Source: Azorinus chamasolen (lineage: Eukaryota; Mollusca; Bivalvia; Cardiida; Solecurtidae). From it: DNA of 64,000 nt. The notes beneath the pieces were generated by a model. That model was not told the DNA's origin, ran no database searches, and was given only the letters and a program-made list of their open reading frames with translations. A program made the position numbers and the translations under genes. Where the stretch lies: NCBI GenBank assembly GCA_963576725.1, contig OY755238.1, positions 23,433,845-23,497,844 on the forward strand, given 5' to 3'. Shown here in pieces: positions 44,653 through 54,340 of the stretch (its first letter is position 1; the number at the start of each line of letters is the position of its first letter).

Positions 44653-45535
44653 TTAATTTAAGTTCACCACCCTTCAGAATTTATAATCTTCACAACAGCA
44701 GGTGTTAAGTGCTTGTGTGGCGGCTGTAAAACGTCGCCCCGTACTTCATTCTCAGCATTGTTACACCTTCTGATCCCTCGAGATCATGAATTATAGTACT
44801 TCTTGTTCTGAAAATTGTATACCGCTTAAGCCGGTGCTAGGGGCGTGAGCAGTGTTGCACTTTCAATTACTGCTCATGAACAGACTCAATAAAACCGAGT
44901 CTGCAATTTTCTCTTTTTGTGTTGCAATTTTTTGCTTTCGAGGGATCACCACCCTTCAGAATTTATAATCTTCACAATAGCAGGTGTTAAGTGCTTGTGT
45001 GGCGGCCGTAAAACGTCGCCCCGTACTTCATTCTCAGTGTTGTTATACCTTCTGATCCTTCTAGATCATGAATTTCAGTACTTCTTGTTCTGAACATTGT
45101 ATACCGCTTAAGCCGGTGCTAGGGGGCGTGAGCAGTGTTGCACTTTCAATTACTGCTCATGAACAGACTCAATAAAACCGAGTCTGCAATTTTCTCTTTT
45201 TGTGTTGCAATTTTTGCTTTCGATGGATCACCCCCCTTCAGAATTTATCATCTTTACAAAAGCAGGTGTAAAATGATTGTGTGGCGGCCGTAAAACGTCG
45301 CCCCATACTTCATTCTCAGTGTTGTTATACTTTCTGATCCTTCGAGATCATGAATTTCAGTACTTCTTGTTCTGAAAATTGTATACCGCTTAAGCCGGTG
45401 CTAGGGGGCGTGAGCAGTGTTGCACTTTCAATTACTGCTCATGAACAGACTCAATAAAACCGAGTCTGCAATTTTCTCTTTTTGTGTTGCAATTTTTGCT
45501 TTCGAGGGATCACCACTCTTCAGAATTTATATATC
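44653..45535. repeat. 282-bp tandem repeat, three copies, with poly(A)-signal hairpin
   Basis: CCTTCAGAATTTAT recurs at 44671, 44953, 45235 and 45517, a period of exactly 282 bp. Each unit carries a perfect 7-bp hairpin, CAGACTC-AATAAAACC-GAGTCTG, with AATAAA in the loop, preceded by GCTTAAGCCGGTGCTAGGGG and followed by a U-rich stretch. This looks like the R/U5 part of an LTR or a terminator-like module. It lies between the divergently transcribed capsid and coiled-coil genes, where promoters would be expected. Single copies occur outside the Polinton at about 22325-22560 and, more diverged, about 24570-24770. Confidence 0.85.
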
Positions 45536-45571
45536 TTTAATTTATAAATTCAAATGAGTTTTGATATTTAA

Positions 45572-46820
45572 ATGGAAGATTTTTACCCAGGATGACATTG
45601 TCTCAGATGATGTTGGAACTACTTCTTCTTTATCCAATCAATTACTCTTTAATGCCGTTGATAATTATTATAAGGATTTAGAAAAGTTTCATAAAACGGG
45701 TAAACCTGATATACTGGACTATCAGAAATTTGAGATAGATAAAAAAGGACGGCTCCACCCTAAAGGTCAACCATCGAGTGAACTTGGAAAATGGAGATCC
45801 CTATGCACTGTCTACTCTTTCATAAAAATATGGTGGCGTTACATTCATCCGAGATGAACTTGGTTTCTCGGACTATAAGAAGAAGAACAAACTTCCTAAA
45901 AAGGCTGCAGACAAACTACGACAGGTTGATAGTGAACTGGCAGTGGCTGAAGGTGGTATTTAAGAGATGAGAGATATTAACAGGGTAACAACTTCGTTTT
46001 CTGAAGCGGAGGAAACAACTCTTAAAACGATCGAATGAGTGAGTGAGTGAGTTGGGTTTTCCGTCCGACCAACGATCGACGACCCCCGCTTAGATGTAAC
46101 GAATTTGGATAAGACAGAAATGATGAAAATTACAGAGAGCTTAAAGGGCTTGATAAAGCTATGCAAACTCAGCGGAGTGAGCTTGTGAACAACCTAGCAA
46201 GGCTCACCCAACTCGACAAAGATATAGCAAAAGAGAAAAGTAAGCTGGAAGAGGTTGAAGACCCTGAGTCGAAACGGAATATTTCAGAGAGAATAAGAAA
46301 TCTCGAGGACGAGAGGTCTGCAAGGTTAGAGGCGGCTTCGGTTAATCGAAAGGCTTTAAGGTCTCCAATTTCCAGAATTCGTGAAACTATACGGCAGATG
46401 CTAGATGAAGACGCCACGCTGGCTAGGCGGGTAAGAACGCTATTTAGGGAGCAGGGGATTACAATAGTTTCCATAATTACAGCGATTGGAATGGCCATAA
46501 GCACGCTCGTTCTAGCACTAACTGGGGGAGGTGGCGGTATTCCTCCTACACCCCCAGTTCCATCCGATAAGGGTGGCTTAAAGGAGTGAGTGAAAAAATA
46601 GCTAAAGGCTTTTGGGAGACTACTTGCAAACCTTGCTGGAAAGGCCGCAGCCGCGCTCCCTGGAATAATTGGAAGCATTGTTTCGTGGTTGCTCTCGACC
46701 GTAGGTAAGACGGTTAGGTGGCTTGCAGAGAATACTTGGGCATTATTAATTGGTATAGGAGGCCTGTTACTTCTAGCAGTTCGCAAATGGTTAACGAAAG
46801 AGAAGCCACATGGAAAGTAA
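45572..46820 (+). pseudogene. Polinton coiled-coil protein with C-terminal membrane helices, multiply broken
   Basis: Starts MEDFYPG at 45572, with a shift almost at once. The N-terminal part (45590-45790) has SLSNQLLFNAVDNYYKDLEK and GKPDILDYQKFEIDKK. After a shift near 45830 come TFIRDELGFSDYKKKNKL and a stop near 45960. Then, beyond a 36-bp insertion, a long heptad coiled coil (46161-46400, LDKDIAKEKSKLEEVEDPES), a membrane helix (ITIVSIITAIGMAISTLVLA), a Gly/Pro-rich linker, stops TGA 46587-46589 and TAG 46599-46601 still in frame, and finally helices LPGIIGSIVSWLLSTVGKTV and WALLIGIGGLLLLAV to 46820. The design resembles a virion membrane or penetration protein, but I cannot assign a family. 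It is convergent with the capsid-like gene, overlapping its 3' end by 30 bp. Confidence 0.6.
46026..46079. mobile_element. Tiny 36-bp insertion with 9-bp target duplication
   Basis: AACGATCGA at 46026-46034 is repeated at 46071-46079, flanking a 36-bp piece beginning ATGAGTGAGTGAGTGAGTTG and containing GGTTTTCCGTCCGACC. The GTGAGTGAGTTGGGTTT start looks like a 5' or 3' stub of a dispersed mollusc repeat. A related GTTAGTTAGTTGTGTTGATT lies at 3523. It adds 45 bp including a stop. Confidence 0.65.
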
Positions 46821-48345
46821 CCCTACAGTTATACCTCCTACTATAAGAGCTATCTTCTCTTCTTCATGTGCTGATGCGGTCCTATCACTTACTGGCGTTG
46901 GCGTCTGTGATGATGGTGAGTCTGCTTCTGGTGGGCCTACTATCTTCCCATCTTGAAAACTACCGTTAGTTTGTGAACCACGCTATCTCCCTGAACATCC
47001 ACCTTTCCGATGTGGAGATCGGCGGTGGCTTTTAGTATTTTGTTGTTGTATCCCGCTATATCTTTATGTTTAGGATCATATCACTCGGAGCCATATATAA
47101 ACCGGTTCCAAGCACCATATTTACCTCGCTGCCGGCATACTGTAAAACATTTTGATAACGTGTTATTGAGTCTGGAATGTTAATGGGTGAGTTAAAAAAA
47201 AGTAAAGTACCTAGTTATAGTCTACTTTCAGTCCGAATGACCGCTCAACATGTGGCGCAATCATGCAGTCGCAGTACCGGCGAGTGACCCTCACAGGTAC
47301 CCATATTAACCCCTGGGTGGAGAGTATGTGCGGGTGGGAGACACGGAAAAGCGTCTCTGAAATTTCCGGGTGGGACCGGGATTTGAACCCCGGACCTCCG
47401 GACTGATAGTCAAGCGCGTTACCACTAGACCACCGCCACCTACAAGTTGATAGCATCCTCCACATTTGAACTGTTTTTGTGCCTCAGCCCCATCGATTAT
47501 TCGTGATTTAGTTTGTGCCTGGGACCTCAGTATCGCCCACATACGTTCGGATTGAATCATTGACACGCGTCATTCCGGGTTTAGTGAAACCTTTCGATTT
47601 ATCTAGCACGAATGTACTCCAAGCCCCATCGACTCGTGGATCCTGTTCGATGAACTCAATATGTGCTTTTTAGGGGGGCGATAGTCACAAGCAGATACCC
47701 CACAATGGCGCCCTCCATAGATTTCCGAACCGAATGTCATTCGTGTAGGATCTAGGTTTCCAACATCCTTACTTTTAATATGTTTATCTGGATTGTCGTG
47801 ACGGAAATCTGTTCGAGTGAATGCTACGTGACCTTTGGTGTGAACATCTCCGAGTCCGTTAGTATTTGGGTACTCTTTTAGACGCCAATCAGTTTGAGGG
47901 TGAACACCAAACTCCGAACAAAGTCGTTCATATGCTCTTCCGTTATATGTGTTACTAACGGGATTCCAAGAGTCATCTTGGAGAAGAGCGGTGACGTAAT
48001 ACACGTGGAAGAGATATACGGATTGTAATAACAGGTTTTGATGAGCCTCTGGTCCATTCAGATGGTCGTTAAATGAAACCCGTTTCCTGCTGTAGCACAC
48101 CATATAGCGAATTTTAGTTGATTTTGCCAAAACTGCATCGGTTTGTTAGTCCAAGCTTGAACTGCGGCGTCTGTTGTAACTTTAGGCAATTTATAATGTT
48201 TCCAAATATTAGGTATGTTGGAAAAATATAATTGATTGGGGCCAACTGTGATTATGAGAATTGTTAGATTGCTGGTCTGTAGGTTTCTTGGATATACCGC
48301 TCCTGATTTATACTTTATTTCACTATTAAACTTAAACACATCCAT
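46791..48345 (-). pseudogene. Large Polinton capsid-like virion protein, split by a SINE
   Basis: Starts MDVFKFNSEIKYKSGAVYPR at 48345. It passes WQNQLKFAIWCATAGNGF, shifts near 48070 and continues in 48070-47660 (HQNLLLQSVYLFHVYY, YERLCSEFGVHPQTDWRLKE, HVAFTRTDFRHDNPD, TRMTFGSEIYGG). It shifts again near 47640 (FVLDKSKGFTKPGMTRVNDS, IRTYVWAILRSQAQTKSRII). A SINE at 47212-47440 interrupts it. Coding resumes at about 47180 (SITRYQNVLQYAGSEVN, LYMAPSDM), and the C-terminus has an acidic Ser/Pro linker and a membrane helix (KIALIVGGITVGLLSM) ending at 46791. Intact length would be about 440-450 residues. It is a conserved Polinton virion gene as far as I recognise, possibly minor capsid or membrane-anchored. 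The exact role is uncertain. Confidence 0.65.
47212..47440 (-). mobile_element. tRNA-derived SINE inserted in the capsid-like gene
   Basis: On minus, starts GGTGGCGGTGGTCTAGTGG at 47440, with A box TGGTCTAGTGG (47423-47433) and B box GGTTCAAATCC (47379-47390). A 150-bp body follows with GGGTACCTGTGAGGGTCACT and ends near 47212. Both boxes are intact, so the pol III promoter may work. Flanks show only an imperfect duplication (CTAGTTATAG / CAAGTTGATAG). Confidence 0.8.
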
Positions 48346-48374
48346 TTTATAATAATGTTTCATACTATATAATA

Positions 48375-49057
48375 ATGTTTTATACTATATCTAATATAAC
48401 TAATGGTCCGACATATCTTCAACAACCTGTGGATAATATAGACGGGCGTATTAATATTGGGCTACGATTAAGCACATACACAGTTGGCTGAGCAAGACAG
48501 AGCAGTATATTTCCTGTGGAAATGGTATTGATTACATTATACCCGTAGGCCTTTGGTACTTTCGACAACTGCACAATTGGTTCAACTCCAGGTGTCCCGA
48601 GCTGTTTATTGAAATTTACGAATTTAATGGAAATGCCCTCATAAAAAATCAGGGGCTAACTGATATTAAAATATCCAAAGAGGTAATAAATCTTTTAGGT
48701 GGCCCCTTTGCCTTTTTGGAATCATCTTGGGATGATCAATACATTTTAAAACCTAATATGATTTACAAATCTTCAAGACAAGTAAATTTCAGCCCAAACA
48801 GGTTGTTGTATATGCACCTAGAAGAAATAAACACAGATGGAAATGTCTTAAATGGGTCCCCCAGCACTTTACTCGCCGTTGTTCCTGTCGGTGGTTGGTC
48901 ATTCGGAGAAATTAAAACATTTATATTCCCTAACCCAGAGTTTAAACGTATTCAAGAAGGTTCCTTATCACAACTCTCACTCTCAATTAAAGATGAGCTC
49001 GGTAATAAAATAGACAACCACGGTTTGCCTATTTCTGTTGTTCTTGAAATAAAATGA
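48375..49057 (+). pseudogene. Candidate jelly-roll minor capsid/penton-like protein of the Polinton
   Basis: From ATG at 48375 (MFYTISNITNGPTYLQQPVD) to a TGA near 48490, a shift, then LWYFRQLHNWFNSRCPELFI and a long intact stretch 48650-49057 (VINLLGGPFAFLESSWDDQY; TLLAVVPVGGWSFGEIKTFI; LSLSIKDELGNKIDNHGLPI; SVVLEIK end). The alternating hydrophobic pattern, lack of helices and the IKDxxGNxIDNxGLPxSVxLEI end are what a single jelly-roll capsid subunit looks like; Polintons encode such a minor capsid (PY). I infer rather than prove this. The stop overlaps the next start (ATGA at 49054), so the two genes form a pair. About 227 codons, one or two lesions in the N-terminal third. Confidence 0.5.
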
Positions 49058-49809
49058 GTATATTTGCTGGTTATGGTGGTGTTAACTCAGATTTACCTGA
49101 TTTATCTCAATACGTAAAAAAATCTAATTTACCTGATTTTGCTCAATACTTAAAAAATACGAAGGAAGGCGACCTAGACCTAATGGGGGGTTGGGTTAAA
49201 AATCTCGGAGATATTAAAGAACTTTCAGATAAGGTTTCAGCGAAGTCGGTACAACAGGGGTGGGATGTTTTAAGAAAAGAAGTCCTTCGCAAAAATGGTG
49301 ATACAGCTATGGAAGGTGATTTAAACCTCGGTGGTCACCGGATTCGGGATGTGGGAACCCCACACACTTCTACAGATGCTGCTAACAGGTACTACATTGA
49401 TACTAGAATCAGCCAAATTAATCCTATAATTTCCCTTTTGGCAGAAGAACGTGGTCCGCTGATCGGAGGGGAATTTTTTAATGGTCTTTCGGCTCCAACG
49501 CAGAAGGCAGAAATCAAGCTAAAGTGGGTTATGTTATGCTGACAAATGGGAACATATTACGAATGTCTCTCGCTTCAGCCAATCGTGATGGTTAATCAGA
49601 AGATAAGGTCGTTGTGGGTATCACAATAAAATGGTAAATTTAGACATAGTTATGAAATAATTAAGAATCAAAAAAGTTACTCCGCCAATAAGACTTTTCA
49701 AACACTTCTAGAAATTAATAAGGGTGATATCATCAACTTTCAGTCACGCGATACAAGCCGGAATCACGCTGCAGGTACAGTTGCAATCCTAATTGAATTA
49801 GAAATGTGA
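49054..49809 (+). pseudogene. Fibre-like Polinton protein (GDLxMGGxxIxDV motif)
   Basis: Starts MSIFAGYGGVNSDLPDLSQY, with two near repeats (SDLPDLSQYVKKSNLPDFAQ, each about 13 residues) and a coiled region. Residues about 90-125 contain the phage-tail-fibre-like signature GDTAMEGDLNLGGHRIRDVG, then TSTDAANRYYIDTRI. An earlier partial copy of that signature is GDLDLMGGWVKNLGDI at residues about 38-53. Intact to 49542; after shifts the C-terminal part (QKSYSANKTFQTLLEINKGD, SRNHAAGTVAILIELEM) continues to TGA at 49807. Such modules fold as trimeric beta-helical shafts in phage fibres. A receptor-binding role on the virion is inference from that and from its place beside a capsid gene. Confidence 0.6.
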
Positions 49810-49810
49810 C

Positions 49811-50667
49811 AATTATAATATCAAAGATAAAGATATTATCGCATCAGCTCCACCACTTTATCCAACCCTGCCAACCCTACCAGAGTCGGGACACGCTTAC
49901 CTCCTACGGGAGATAACTCAAGCCGATTTTAAACGTGAGGCTGAGAAAAGAGTATGTCTCTATAAAAAAATATAAGCGGGGTATGAACTTAGTAGGTGGA
50001 TTTGACACCACTCTAACATGTGTTCGTGCCGGTCTAAGTATCGGAGTTGTGCTTATTTCTACAATCGTGGCTATCCATGTTGCAAACAGGCCTTCAGGCT
50101 GGTTCACTTGGATGCGCTGGTCTCATTGTTATTAGTAAGGTGGCTGGACGTTGTCTATCTACTAAGTTTAGTAAACATCAACGTATCGAGGCAATTGCAC
50201 GGGCAAAGATTAACTCGATTTCCGATATTGTAAGCAAAGCACTCGAGGATGGGAATATATCCGACGTTGAGTACCGCCTTGTTACTCAAGAAGCCCATAA
50301 GTTTGAATACCTGAAACAAAAAGCCTCTGCAAAGAAAGAGCCTACTATTAATATGGATGAATTGAAAAAAAACTTACTAGAACAAGGTCGCAAAGAAGCA
50401 TTAGACGAGCTCGTAAAAAGTGAGTTCTCAGTGATCTATACATGGGTTAGGGATAACGACCCCCTCCTACATATTAAAGATATAACCCTATATAAAAATA
50501 TGTGTCCACCGATTATAAGCGGGAAAGATTTCATTCAAATTAGTCTACCCATCGCATCATTTATAATAGCTAGTTATGCGATGTGGGAAATGCATGAAAA
50601 GATAGGGGAAATTAATGAAGAGATAGAACATCTCAAAAATATAGAACGTTCCAAAAATATAGAATAA
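49811..50667 (+). pseudogene. Polinton membrane protein with C-terminal coiled coil, frameshifted
   Basis: The N-terminal frame (49811-49970) reads ASAPPLYPTLPTLPESGHAY and REAEKRVCLYKK, a proline-rich start. After a shift near 49970 come YKRGMNLVGGFDTTLTCV and a hydrophobic segment (AGLSIGVVLISTIVA). A second shift near 50085 gives LQAGSLGCAGLIVISKVAGR and then an intact soluble helical domain (HQRIEAIARAKINSISDIVS) to 50335. The tail ends with another hydrophobic helix (ISLPIASFIIASYAMW) and a charged coiled coil to 50667. The distal 110 residues may be a separate gene starting at Met 50353, fused by lost stops. Function unknown. Confidence 0.5.
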
Positions 50668-50696
50668 AAAATAAAAAAAAATTCTCACCCCTAACC

Positions 50697-51322
50697 ATGA
50701 TTACTTGTACATTATATGGTTATATTAATAATCTGCAACAAGACCACAAAGATCTCACCGATAAACTCATCCCTTTAATAAAAACATAGACGGTAGGGTG
50801 AAGGCTATAAATAGTAATTATGGGTACGCATGTTGTCCAGGTTATAACAAATATATCAAAAAGACGCCTAAAGAAAGTAGAACAAAACAATCTAATCTGT
50901 CAAAACCTTTTTTAAAACAACGAAAATGTCAGGGGGATGGGACCTGTTTTAATTCATCATTAGAAGTGATTATAGTTTTAGACAAAGACGACCCGGATAT
51001 TACAGAAGAATTGAAAGAACTCTTGAGCAACCGGCCAACAATTAAATATGACGTATTAAAATGTTTCCCTTCGACGGACAGGATTCAAATTCCCGGCGTA
51101 TTAATGAAAGATTACTCAGATGGGTTTTTTATAACCGAGTGTTGGGCCAGTTATCTATCAGATAAAAATCTCGGGAATGACACTCATACACCGATAAAAG
51201 TCGTAAGCTTACACCCACTGATGGTAAACTATAAATTCCATTTAATACGGAGAACAGAAAAAGAGATCTTCAATTTAAATAAACTAATTAACTATTTAAA
51301 TGAAGAAAAAACGACCTGTTAA
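50697..51322 (+). pseudogene. Polinton protein with possible TBP-like fold (QGDGTCFNS / FPSTDRIQIPGV)
   Basis: A short frame at 50697 (MITCTLYGYINNLQQDHKDL) ends at 50789. Eight bases later an intact frame runs 50798-51322. It starts MKAINSNYGYACCPGYNKYI, has a basic stretch, then KCQGDGTCFNSSLEVIIVL, and after a charged segment YDVLKCFPSTDRIQIPGVLM, ending RTEKEIFNLNKLINYLNEEK. The pairing of FNSxLEVxI with a FPxTxxIQIPGV beta-turn resembles the half-repeats of TATA-binding-protein-like factors seen in large DNA viruses. This is a pattern judgement only. It could instead be an unrelated basic DNA-binding protein. It is the last sizeable gene before the right end. Confidence 0.45.
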
Positions 51323-51332
51323 TACGTGAAAT

Positions 51333-51404
51333 ATGTCCCCCATTGAGAGCGCTAAATTATCAATGAAATTCTTAGACAAAGAAAAAAAAGAAAAATTAAA
51401 ATAA
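51333..51404 (+). CDS. Possible 23-residue micro-ORF at the Polinton right end
   Basis: MSPIESAKLSMKFLDKEKKE and a short basic end, 11 bp after the preceding stop. It is helical and charged. It may be coding or chance. From here to the terminal repeat (51405-51550) there is only AT-rich DNA. Confidence 0.25.
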   Translation: MSPIESAKLSMKFLDKEKKEKLK

Positions 51405-51550
51405 TTTTATTTTATAGCGGGAAAATAAATATTTTAGGTTCTCATGGGGGACAGATATTACAAACAAAATATACCAATTCTTTAAGAGAATCATAGAGAA
51501 TCATACAGAATTAATAGTAACACCCCAAGGTGCTCAAAAGTAAACAAGTT

Positions 51551-51691
51551 AGCGAGTTATAATTCGAATAGACCCATAAATAAGAAGTCCCATAGACCCT
51601 TAACTAACTAAGGTTTATATTGTTATAAAGGTTAGTTAGAAGAATAGAGATCTATTAGGGGTGCGCCAGAACCCCCATTCTCTATACTACT
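51551..51691 (-). repeat. Polinton right terminal inverted repeat
   Basis: Reverse complement of the left end. The outermost bases are ...CTATACTACT, followed directly by the duplicated CCCCT at 51692-51696. Confidence 0.93.
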
Positions 51692-51696
51692 CCCCT

Positions 51697-52084
51697 GATA
51701 TGCAAATTGCTGACTCGCGATTTTCAAACATGTTTGAGAAGCCAAGATTGATTGCCAAACATATTTGGAATCCTAATTAGAATTCCGAGCTACTTGATGA
51801 TCAATCTAGATCCAAGCAGTTTGTTAAAGTAGAGACTGGCAGAAAAAGAATTAAACCCTTAACAAGTGATTTCATCCATATTCATAGAATAATATACGCC
51901 GATATATCAGTCTTGACACGTGAGTTATGATATAAGATTATGTGTTCTATGTTGCACTCCATGAATGGAGGTTTATAAAGATCTATCTATCTATCCTTGT
52001 AACGTATCTGTAAAATAGATCTCTTTCACACGATTTTGTTTAATATACACTTCCGGTGCAAACCTGCATTTGATATATTTTACC
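51697..52084. other. Host intron after the Polinton, nothing recognised
   Basis: No gene. A TCTATCTATC run lies at about 51983. Confidence 0.4.
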
Positions 52085-52270
52085 AGGAGATATGTAACAT
52101 AAGATATGAAATTGGTTATAGTAAGGCTTAAGTAACAAGGTGTAAGTTTGAGGTTGTTAGGGATATGTGTGAGGTTGGACGCGTACCCTAAACATGGTTA
52201 ACGATTACTGCTGGCCGTTCCAAGGCGGTACACCTTATTTCACCCTTTTTATGTTTGTATCGTGTATCTT
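52085..52270 (+). mobile_element. 3' end fragment of the retroelement, in the host intron
   Basis: GTGAGGTTGGACGCGTACCC and GGCCGTTCCAAGGCGGTACA match the 3' region at about 15040-15120. It is followed by a long GT microsatellite, as in the copy at 15.1 kb. Confidence 0.6.
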
Positions 52271-52289
52271 TCATCCTTTTGTGTGCACG

Positions 52290-52660
<371 letters not shown>

Positions 52661-53359
52661 TTCATTTGCTGTGACTTGACGCTTGTGTTTCATCAAAATC
52701 CGTCTGAGCTACGTGACCTGTTCAGTTTCGCAGTGGCCTAAACATCAAACTATCTAATTTAGAGTTACAGTACCTAGAGTCCTAGACCCAGTCAAACCGA
52801 TAAATATGTTTCAATAAAGCGTTATTTGACGTTATGTCTGAGCTTCAGATAAAGGTGAGTGCAAAAATACTAGAATGGTCATTTCTCCACCAAACACTAT
52901 TTGGTCACAACATAAATATACTTATATTATACAATAATAATTTTAATACATGTCTTATAGAACCCAATCCAACCATATCCTTTCAAATGGCGGACCCTTA
53001 TGCACTCAACGTGTATGTATATGTAAGCGCTCACATGATTTGTGATGCAGGTGTTGCAGTGGAATTCGTGTGGCATCTCATACTTGACGTCTTTCCTGAT
53101 TTGAATGTACTTATTGTAGAACCCAACCCCAACCATATCCTTAAAAATGGAGGACCTTATGCAATCAAAACAAAATCTGCAAGGATCCCATACAAAGAAC
53201 GTTTAAATTCGGTTTACACTCTTGTGTTCATTTTGGAATTTAATTTGTGGAACAAACGCTTATCGGGAGCGAGCCCTTTGTTGCAGGTCTTAACTCATTG
53301 CCTATGTCCCCATACGTGCAGATATTATCATCGTATTTAACACTTTACATTATCAATGT
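52661..53359. other. Host intron stretch with an internal duplication
   Basis: AGAACCCAATCCAACCATATCC at 52961 and AGAACCCAACCCCAACCATATCC at 53119 belong to two diverged copies of a roughly 160-bp unit. The 168-codon frame 52834-53340 spans both and shows no domain, so it is probably not coding. Confidence 0.5.
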
Positions 53360-53715
53360 CATACTGCAGAGCATGTCGTAAGCGGTCATCAACAATAGGT
53401 CTGATTATGAGTGTATAAGACAGGTGGTAGCTTAATACAGGTCAAACGTAATACAGAAAGCTCCAATATGAGCTTTATACATTATCTTTTGCGCTGCATT
53501 AACCAACCTCTCTATAACGGCCATTGGATTACATCAAGTGTTTAGTGTTAAAGACAGGTGGCTGTTTAAAGCAAGGTGGAAGTAAAACAGAACGCTCCTA
53601 TAGGAGCGTACTGTTTTACTTCTGCCTTGCTTTAAGCAGTCACTTGCTCTAAATACCAACTAATTAACACAATTTAGTGACCGTTATAGAGAGGTTTTAC
53701 TGTAGTTCTTTTACG
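53360..53715 (+). mobile_element. TA-type MITE subfamily B2, two hairpins in tandem
   Basis: GGTAGCTTAATACAGGTCAA ... GCGCTGCATTAACCAACCTC, then GCAAGGTGGAAGTAAAACAG with its exact complement CTGTTTTACTTCTGCCTTGC around CGCTCCTATAGGAGCG, and a GAGAGGTTTTACTGTA end. Confidence 0.75.
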
Positions 53716-54340
53716 GCTTAGGAAAATTGGCATGTTGGTCATGGTAGTAACTATAGAGTTCGATTTCTATCATCATAAAAACAAACATAGGAGACCATGA
53801 TCAGACGGCTAGTATGTGCTGACCAATGTTGGCAATGTAATTTGCCTACAAATTAGTGTGCTCTCCAACTTTTCTCAGAAGCTCTTTGTTGTCAACACAT
53901 TTGCCGCTCGTCTCAAAATTTCTTGTTTGATTTTCATTCATTTTTGTTTCAAATATAATATATGTACCCCTCCTAGTAATAAACGGTTTTGGTCTTGGTG
54001 AGACGTAGAGGTACTACCCGTTAATATGGTTCCACACTGTTTGTAATCCTAACTTCGCCATTGAAAACAAAAGAGTAAAAATGTGACTTATTCTTTTTTT
54101 CTACTATGACATTCATGTTAGAAATAGATAACACAGCAAAAACCAGATCGCGAGATATAGCTGCCAATATACAACGAAAAACAAACAACGGCCTCTTACT
54201 TCCATTATCATATTTCATATTTATATTCATATATCATATTTAATATTATCATATTATCATATTTCTGCATTACGTTTGCTCTGCATGTGACAGCTATACT
54301 TTGTTTTTAAGAGTCTTATGTTCAATAAATGAATGATCGC

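Larger units (their letters stand above)
33361..51691. mobile_element. Polinton/Maverick self-synthesising DNA transposon, full length but decayed
   Basis: The 18,331-bp element has 141-bp terminal inverted repeats beginning AGTAGTATAG and a 5-bp target duplication CCCCT (33356-33360 and 51692-51696). Its hallmark genes identify it: protein-primed polymerase B, retroviral-type integrase, FtsK/HerA-type packaging ATPase and a Polinton-type major capsid protein. Known: Polintons have 5'-AG...CT-3' ends, 5-6-bp duplications, 15-20-kb length and this gene set, and they are related to adintoviruses and virophages. Gene blocks alternate strand: polymerase (+), integrase to capsid (-), then mostly plus-strand virion genes, with a large capsid-like gene on minus at 46.8-48.3 kb. 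The two ends differ at about seven positions and almost every gene is broken, so this is an old non-autonomous fossil. I found no maturation protease. Confidence 0.93.

Noticed and set aside
44653..45535. Self-cleaving hammerhead ribozyme (retrozyme) in the 282-bp tandem repeat
   Set aside because: I searched both strands of the unit by eye for the CTGANGA ... GAAA core and did not find it.
46169..46786. 205-codon minus-strand frame
   Set aside because: Antisense of the coiled-coil/membrane gene, which has clear heptads and membrane helices on plus.
47375..47440. Functional tRNA gene
   Set aside because: A and B boxes are good, but the fold of the anticodon arm is poor and the sequence continues into a SINE body.
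33361..51691. Free virus or bacterial contamination
   Set aside because: Terminal repeats, target duplication, SINE insertions and host exons on both sides show an integrated element.
52834..53340. 168-codon frame in the host intron
   Set aside because: Spans two copies of a diverged repeat and has no recognisable domain or splice context.
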